Positions 59,629 through 64,000 of a DNA stretch of 64,000 nucleotides are shown piece after piece. Numbering within the stretch: the stretch's first letter is position 1; each line of letters begins with the position of its first letter. Source of the DNA: IDS-8 sp040902105 (lineage in GTDB: Bacteria; Pseudomonadota; Gammaproteobacteria; Steroidobacterales; Woeseiaceae); NCBI GenBank assembly GCA_040902105.1, contig JBBDXW010000056.1:30494-94493 (forward strand), in the 5' to 3' direction. Below the pieces are notes generated by a model, which worked only from the letters and a program-made list of their open reading frames with translations, ran no database searches and was not told where the DNA came from. The position numbers and the translations under genes were made by a program.

Positions 59629-60651
59629 ATGACTGAATTTTTTGCCGATTACGGGCTGTTCCTGCTCAAGACGGTCACGATCGCGGGCGCCCTCGTCTTT
59701 GTCATCGCAGCGGCCGCGGCGGCAAGCCGCAAGGTCGGGAGTCACGACGGGCTGGACGTCGAAAGCCTGAACAAGAAATACCGCTCGCGCGCCGCCGCGC
59801 TTGAAAAGGTCGTGCTCGCCAAACACGACTGGAAAGCGCAGGCAAAAGCCAATAAGGCGCGCGACAAGGCGGCGGCAAAATCCCGCACCCGGCGGCCGCG
59901 TACCTTTGTCATCGATTTCAAAGGCGACCTGAAAGCGAGCGCGGTGCAGTCCTTGCGGGAAGAGGTCAGCGCAATCCTTGAAGTGGCGGACGAAGAGGAT
60001 CAGGTGGTGGTCCGGCTCGAGAATTACGGTGGCGTCGTTCACGAACACGGGCTTGGCGCATCCCAGCTTGCACGCATCCGCGAACAAAACGTTCCGCTCA
60101 CGGTCACCGTCGACAAGGTCGCAGCAAGCGGCGGCTACCTGATGGCCTGCGTTGCAAACAGGATCATTGCCGCGCCGTTCGCGATACTGGGGTCCATAGG
60201 CGTCATCGCGCAATTGCCGAACTTCAATCGCATGATGGAAAGTCACGGAGTCGATTTCGAACAGATCACCGCCGGCGAATACAAGCGCAACGTCACGATG
60301 TTCGGCAAGAACACGGACGCCGACCGTGCCAAACTCAAACAGGAACTGGAAGACGTACACAACCTTTTCAAAGCCGCCGTCGCCAGTTACCGCCCGAACC
60401 TCGACCTGAATAAGGTGGCGACCGGCGAGCACTGGTACGGCACGCGCGCGCTCGAGCTCGGGCTTGCCGATGAATTGAAGACCAGCGACGCCCTGCTGGC
60501 CGAACTGGCCGCGGAAAGAGACCTGTACAAGGTCTGCTACAAGGTCAAAAAACCCCTCCAGAAAAGACTCATGGCAAACGTCGACGACGTCCTCGAAAAA
60601 GTTGACGCCGCCGGCTGGCGCCGCCGCTTCGAGTCCCGCCTGCCGCGCTGA
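59629..60651 (+). CDS. sohB: SohB-like inner-membrane serine protease
   Basis: 340 residues. N-terminal TM (FLLKTVTIAGALVFVIAAAA), then a basic linker and the S49 peptidase domain: FVIDFKGDLKASAVQSLREE, LENYGGVVHEHGLGASQL, VDKVAASGGYLMACVAN with the catalytic Ser near 167, and ITAGEYKRNVTMFG with the likely catalytic Lys near 219. The length fits SohB rather than SppA. Confidence 0.95.
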   Translation: MTEFFADYGLFLLKTVTIAGALVFVIAAAAAASRKVGSHDGLDVESLNKKYRSRAAALEKVVLAKHDWKAQAKANKARDKAAAKSRTRRPRTFVIDFKGDLKASAVQSLREEVSAILEVADEEDQVVVRLENYGGVVHEHGLGASQLARIREQNVPLTVTVDKVAASGGYLMACVANRIIAAPFAILGSIGVIAQLPNFNRMMESHGVDFEQITAGEYKRNVTMFGKNTDADRAKLKQELEDVHNLFKAAVASYRPNLDLNKVATGEHWYGTRALELGLADELKTSDALLAELAAERDLYKVCYKVKKPLQKRLMANVDDVLEKVDAAGWRRRFESRLPR

Positions 60652-60766
60652 CACGGGCCGCCGGCCATGCGGCGCAGCACGACAATCCGATACCGGGAAC
60701 CCGCTGCCAGGCACGGTGTCTGAGGGACTAAGTCGGCTATAATGCTGTCTTTGCGGGAGGAGGCTG

Positions 60767-61591
60767 ATGATCGAGCTGAAGCATAAAGGCGGACCGGCAG
60801 CTCTGCTGCCCGGAGCCTGCATGGCAGTGCTGCTGGCGGCCTGCGCGTCGTCGCCCACCGGCCGTAATCAGCTGGTACTGAAATCCGACGCCGCCCTCGC
60901 GGCCGAAGGCCAGCGCCAGTTCAATATGATTCGCGAACAGATGCCGCTGGTCAAGGATCGCGGGACAATCGACTATGTTGCCTGCGTCGCGAACGCCATC
61001 GTTGAGGAACTGGAAGGCGAGGACGCTGCGATGTTCTGGGAACTCGCCGTGATCGACCAGCCGGATGTCAATGCATTCGTATTGCCTGGCGGAAAGATCG
61101 CCGTGTTCAGCGGCATTCTCTCGGTCGCGGAAAATCAGCATCAACTGGCGTCGGTGATCGGACATGAGGTGGCACACGTCACCGCGCAGCATGCCAACGA
61201 ACGGGCGTCGCGCGCCGCGGTCTCGGGCGTCGGTATCGACGTCGCGGCGATTCTCCTGGGCGGCGGATATTCCCACCAGACCCAGGCCGCGCAGCAGACG
61301 CTGCAGACGGGTGCTGCTCTCGGCATCATGAATCCGTTCAGCCGCAAACAGGAAACCGAGGCGGACGTCGTTGGCCTCGAGTACATGGCCAAGGCCGGTT
61401 TCGATCCGCGCGAAAGCGTCACGCTGTGGAAGAACATGGAGGAAAAGAACGAATCGAAAATTCCCGAGTTCATGTCCACGCACCCGTCGGGGGATACCCG
61501 GATCGAATCGCTGGTCAGCCAGTTCCCCACGACGCTCGCGTACTACAACGAAGCCAAGGCAAAGGGACAAGAACCGAATTGCCAGCGGTAA
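60767..61591 (+). CDS. M48-family metalloprotease lipoprotein
   Basis: 274 residues with a lipobox LLAAC near residue 25. Zinc motif VIGHEVAHVTAQHANER (HExxH) with the downstream ExxxxDxxG (ETEADVVGLEYMAKAGFDP). Similar to LoiP/BepA-type envelope proteases, which cleave or assist outer-membrane proteins. GGAGG precedes the ATG. Confidence 0.93.
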   Translation: MIELKHKGGPAALLPGACMAVLLAACASSPTGRNQLVLKSDAALAAEGQRQFNMIREQMPLVKDRGTIDYVACVANAIVEELEGEDAAMFWELAVIDQPDVNAFVLPGGKIAVFSGILSVAENQHQLASVIGHEVAHVTAQHANERASRAAVSGVGIDVAAILLGGGYSHQTQAAQQTLQTGAALGIMNPFSRKQETEADVVGLEYMAKAGFDPRESVTLWKNMEEKNESKIPEFMSTHPSGDTRIESLVSQFPTTLAYYNEAKAKGQEPNCQR

Positions 61592-62331
61592 CGCACCCGT
61601 CCTTCAAGGATCACTTTTCCGGTCACGCTGACAGTTATGCCGCTTATCGGCCGACGTATCCGGCGGCGCTCATGCGGTTTCTCGCCGACTGTTGTGAGCA
61701 AAGACGTGTCGCCTGGGATTGCGCAACGGGCAACGGCCAGACTGCGCTCGCCCTGACCCCGTATTTCGACCGAATCATTGCGACGGACGCGAGCGCGGCC
61801 CAGATCGCATCGGCGCGGGCGCATCCCGGAATCGAATACCGGGTGGCCAGCGCGGAGAAATCCGACTTGCCGGATGGCTCGATCGATCTCATCGCAGTGT
61901 CCCAGGCCCTGCACTGGTTCGATATCGACCGGTTCTTTGACGAAGCCGCGCGTGTGCTCGTGCCGGGCGGCGTCCTGTCCGCCTGGTGTTACGAGTTGTG
62001 CACGGTAGAGCCTGCGATCGACGATCTCATCCTCGGGCTGTACCGGACGATCGACCGCTTCTGGCCGCCGGAACGGCGTAGGGTCGAAGACCGATATCGC
62101 AGCATCGAGCTGCCGATGCGTGCCATTGCAGCGCCTGAATTCGTGATGACGGCGGACTGGTCGGCGGATGCGATGCTCGGCTACCTCCGAACCTGGTCCG
62201 CCTGCCAGGCTTTTCGCCGGGAGAACGGCGTCGACCCGGTCGACAGCATGGAAGGCTCACTGAGATCCTGTTGGGGGCCGGGATCCCGCGAGCTACGGTG
62301 GCCGCTCGCCGTCAAGATCGGCCGGGCGTGA
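61579..62331 (+). CDS. Class I SAM-dependent methyltransferase (trans-aconitate/ubiE-like)
   Basis: 250 residues from a TTG at 61579 overlapping the M48 stop; the longer frame to 61426 is a shadow. FKDHFSGHADSYAAYRPTYP, SAM motif I WDCATGNGQTALAL, IIATDASAAQI and LHWFDIDRFFDEAARVLVPGG. Similar to methyltransferase-11 proteins such as trans-aconitate methyltransferase-like enzymes; substrate unknown. Confidence 0.85.
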   Translation: MPAVTHPSFKDHFSGHADSYAAYRPTYPAALMRFLADCCEQRRVAWDCATGNGQTALALTPYFDRIIATDASAAQIASARAHPGIEYRVASAEKSDLPDGSIDLIAVSQALHWFDIDRFFDEAARVLVPGGVLSAWCYELCTVEPAIDDLILGLYRTIDRFWPPERRRVEDRYRSIELPMRAIAAPEFVMTADWSADAMLGYLRTWSACQAFRRENGVDPVDSMEGSLRSCWGPGSRELRWPLAVKIGRA

Positions 62332-62435
62332 CCGGACCCATTTAACAGTTTCCCGATTCGTCCATAGAGTCATAGCGTTTTTTCTGCGACACTCCCGCCA
62401 TTGCCCGGAATCGAACGACGCCATTGATTTTTACG

Positions 62436-63716
62436 ATGCGTACATTTGCCCCAATCCTGCTGCCGGCTGTCCTCCTGTCGGGCTGCGCGACGTTCGAAGA
62501 TTTTCTGAACGCCAGGTCTGACGACCGGCAGCCCGCACTCCCGCCACTGGAGGAACGCCCGCGGCTCGATCCGCTCAGCCGCAACTACTTCGTGCTCGAG
62601 TCGCCCGACCAGACGGTTATCGGCGAGCCGCAGATTGTATTCACGGGGACCGCCGACACGTTCCCGGATCTGGCTCGCGAGTACGGCCTGGGCTACGACG
62701 AACTGGTCGCGGCAAATCCCGGCATCGATCCCTGGCTTCCCGGCGAAGGTACGCCGGTCTTGTTGCCGACGCAGTATATTTTGCCGGACGGCCCATATCG
62801 CGGCGTCGTGCTGAACGTCGCATCGAAGCGGCTTTTTTATTTTCCTGAAGTCGGCCCCGGCGAGCCGGTGCAAGTACTGACTTATCCGATCGGTATCGGG
62901 CGAGTCGGCTGGGAGACGCCGCTGGGCGAGGCCAAAGTCGTCGCGAAGGCCACCGACCCGACCTGGTATGTGCCGCGGTCCGTGCGCGAGGAGCACGCGG
63001 CGGCGGGCGACCCGCTCCCGTCAGTGGTTCCTCCCGGGCCGGACAATCCGCTCGGGCGTCATGTGTTGCAGCTCAACATGCCGGGCTACCTGATTCACGG
63101 GACCAACAAGCCATACGGTGTCGGCATGCGCGTAAGCCACGGCTGCATTCGACTTTATCCCGAGAACATCGAACTGCTTTACCCGCTGGTCGGGATTGGA
63201 GAAACGGTACGGATCATTAACGAGCCGTTTCTCGTCGGCCGGCTGAATGGCGAACTCTACCTGGAGAGCCACGCTCCCCTGGAAGAAGACACGGTCAGTC
63301 CGGACGAACACCTGGCGAAAGTGCTCGAGGCCGCGCGCAACGAATCCGGTGCTTTCGTCGACGACGAAGAGCAGGGACAGGCACGGACGGTGACGAGCGA
63401 TGCGCTCGGGGTTCCGGTCAGGGTATTGCTCGGCGATACCTTCGAGGTTTACAGCCGTGCGCGCGTCGTCAGGAATACCGTGGAGCCGGATCCCGAAGTA
63501 CCGACCCTGGCCGAAGTGCGGGAACTGCTCGATGCGCCCTTCGATGAGTCCCTGGACGAGTCCCCCCCGGAGGAGTCCCCGGTCAAGGCCCAGGTTAATG
63601 TGAAGGTCACGGACAAGCCGCGCGACGAGGCAGCGGAACCTGCCGTGGCGGGCGGCGCCGACGAACCGGTCCTGCCGCCGTCCGGGTTGCCCGGCCAGCC
63701 CGAGCCCGCGGAATAG
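62436..63716 (+). CDS. LD-transpeptidase lipoprotein with LysM-like domain
   Basis: 426 residues from the ATG at 62436. Lipobox LLSGC puts Cys about residue 17. A LysM-like part (FTGTADTFPDLAREYGLGYDEL, PGIDPWLPGEGTPVLLP) precedes the YkuD domain with HGTNKPYGVGMRVSHGCIRL, the catalytic Cys being in SHGCIRL. The C-terminal ~150 residues are acidic and proline-rich. It crosslinks peptidoglycan or attaches Lpp-like proteins. Confidence 0.92.
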   Translation: MRTFAPILLPAVLLSGCATFEDFLNARSDDRQPALPPLEERPRLDPLSRNYFVLESPDQTVIGEPQIVFTGTADTFPDLAREYGLGYDELVAANPGIDPWLPGEGTPVLLPTQYILPDGPYRGVVLNVASKRLFYFPEVGPGEPVQVLTYPIGIGRVGWETPLGEAKVVAKATDPTWYVPRSVREEHAAAGDPLPSVVPPGPDNPLGRHVLQLNMPGYLIHGTNKPYGVGMRVSHGCIRLYPENIELLYPLVGIGETVRIINEPFLVGRLNGELYLESHAPLEEDTVSPDEHLAKVLEAARNESGAFVDDEEQGQARTVTSDALGVPVRVLLGDTFEVYSRARVVRNTVEPDPEVPTLAEVRELLDAPFDESLDESPPEESPVKAQVNVKVTDKPRDEAAEPAVAGGADEPVLPPSGLPGQPEPAE

Positions 63717-63722
63717 GGCCCT

Positions 63723-63896
63723 GTGACCACACCTCGCGAAATAATCCCGGCAGAACGGACTGTGGAGCCGTCGGCGAAAAAATCTGCAGGCAGATCGATG
63801 CCGATGAGCGACTGGCTGGTCCTCGTGCTGGCTGAAATCGAACGCAGGAATGCGGAGGCGAGCGCTGCGGCAGAGGAACGGGAACGCCGCTCATGA
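63723..63896 (+). CDS. Small hypothetical protein (57 aa)
   Basis: Starts with GTG seven bases after the LD-transpeptidase stop and reads MTTPREIIPAERTVEPSAKK, then PMSDWLVLVLAEIERRNAEA, an acidic helical end. Too short and too plain for a family; it may be translated from the same transcript. Codon use looks like its neighbours. Confidence 0.45.
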   Translation: MTTPREIIPAERTVEPSAKKSAGRSMPMSDWLVLVLAEIERRNAEASAAAEERERRS

Positions 63897-63958
63897 ACAT
63901 GCAGGCTATAGGGGCCAAGCCCGCGTTCTTTTGACGGCGCAGGAATACCGTCCGGGGG

Positions 63959-64000
63959 TGTTCCACGTGCTCAGACACGGGAAACTCGCTCGTGGAACAC
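63959..64000. repeat. Inverted repeat at the window edge
   Basis: GTGTTCCACG (63959-63968) and CGTGGAACAC (63991-64000) form perfect 10-base arms with a 22-base loop. It may be cut by the window end, so its real extent is unknown. A preceding stretch 63897-63958 has no gene. Confidence 0.55.

Overview
The window is GC-rich, densely coded DNA from a proteobacterium, most probably a gammaproteobacterium outside the well-studied orders. This rests on gene content: a hut operon ending in N-formylglutamate deformylase, a MoxR/Bat operon with DUF4381, SohB, a DUF4398-OmpA protein, a HiPIP, an NAD-dependent formate dehydrogenase of the fds type and a GloA-like protein. No rRNA, tRNA or CRISPR array was seen.

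Layout. 1-5.8 kb: histidine degradation (hutU-hutH-hutG, each overlapping the next by ATGA) followed by a sulfite-dehydrogenase-like Moco protein and its cytochrome c. 6-10.3 kb: three overlapping genes for exported proteins of unknown function, converging on an ECF sigma factor/TPR Ser-Thr kinase pair (10.3-13.7 kb). 14-21.7 kb: mixed single genes (SYLF, MBL hydrolase, DHA2 exporter, DUF937, DUF488, GNAT, VOC, GST). 21.9-26.7 kb: a three-gene operon for an NQO-like flavodoxin/UbiA prenyltransferase fusion plus an ABC ATPase and an FtsX-type permease. 27-28.3 kb: a LysR regulator divergent from a small exported protein.

28.3-35.5 kb is the accessory region and the main discovery. About fifteen small genes or fragments lie there, all on the minus strand: VOC, three GFA enzymes, BrnT/BrnA, a SnoaL-like protein, a SAM methyltransferase, an XRE antitoxin with a broken HigB-like toxin, a headless HAD phosphatase, and small membrane proteins. 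Between them are sequences that read as integron attC sites, whole or half (RYYYAAC-like and GTTRRRY-like ends, arms such as AACGCGYTGCA-CGGACG or CGGCTTAA-TTCAGGC, hairpin apices). I read this as a decaying gene-cassette array with no integrase gene in the window, that is, a CALIN-like cluster. A 126-bp near-identical duplication and gene chimeras mark recombination scars inside it.

35.6-41.4 kb: fdhD-fdsG-fdsB-fdsA formate dehydrogenase operon. 41.5-47 kb: a secreted metallopeptidase-like protein, a HiPIP, a persulfide-dioxygenase-like MBL protein, an aromatic/aspartate aminotransferase, a DUF192 protein and a lipoprotein. 47.3-54.5 kb: the MoxR-DUF58-DUF4381-BatA-BatB/C-BatD operon. 54.6-64 kb: glyoxalase-like protein, alpha/beta hydrolase, OmpA-family protein, a 65-residue protein, lipA, sohB, an M48 lipoprotein protease, a methyltransferase, and an LD-transpeptidase with a small downstream ORF.

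Dispersed non-coding repeats are a second theme. There is a REP family carrying the unit GTCGCCCGCAATGGCGGGC (five copies, two of them inverted pairs), a related inverted pair at 44.5 kb, a 92-bp long-arm palindrome at 45.8 kb, and two copies (48.3 and 58.3 kb) of a large nested-hairpin element. In those two copies the stems differ in sequence but stay self-complementary.
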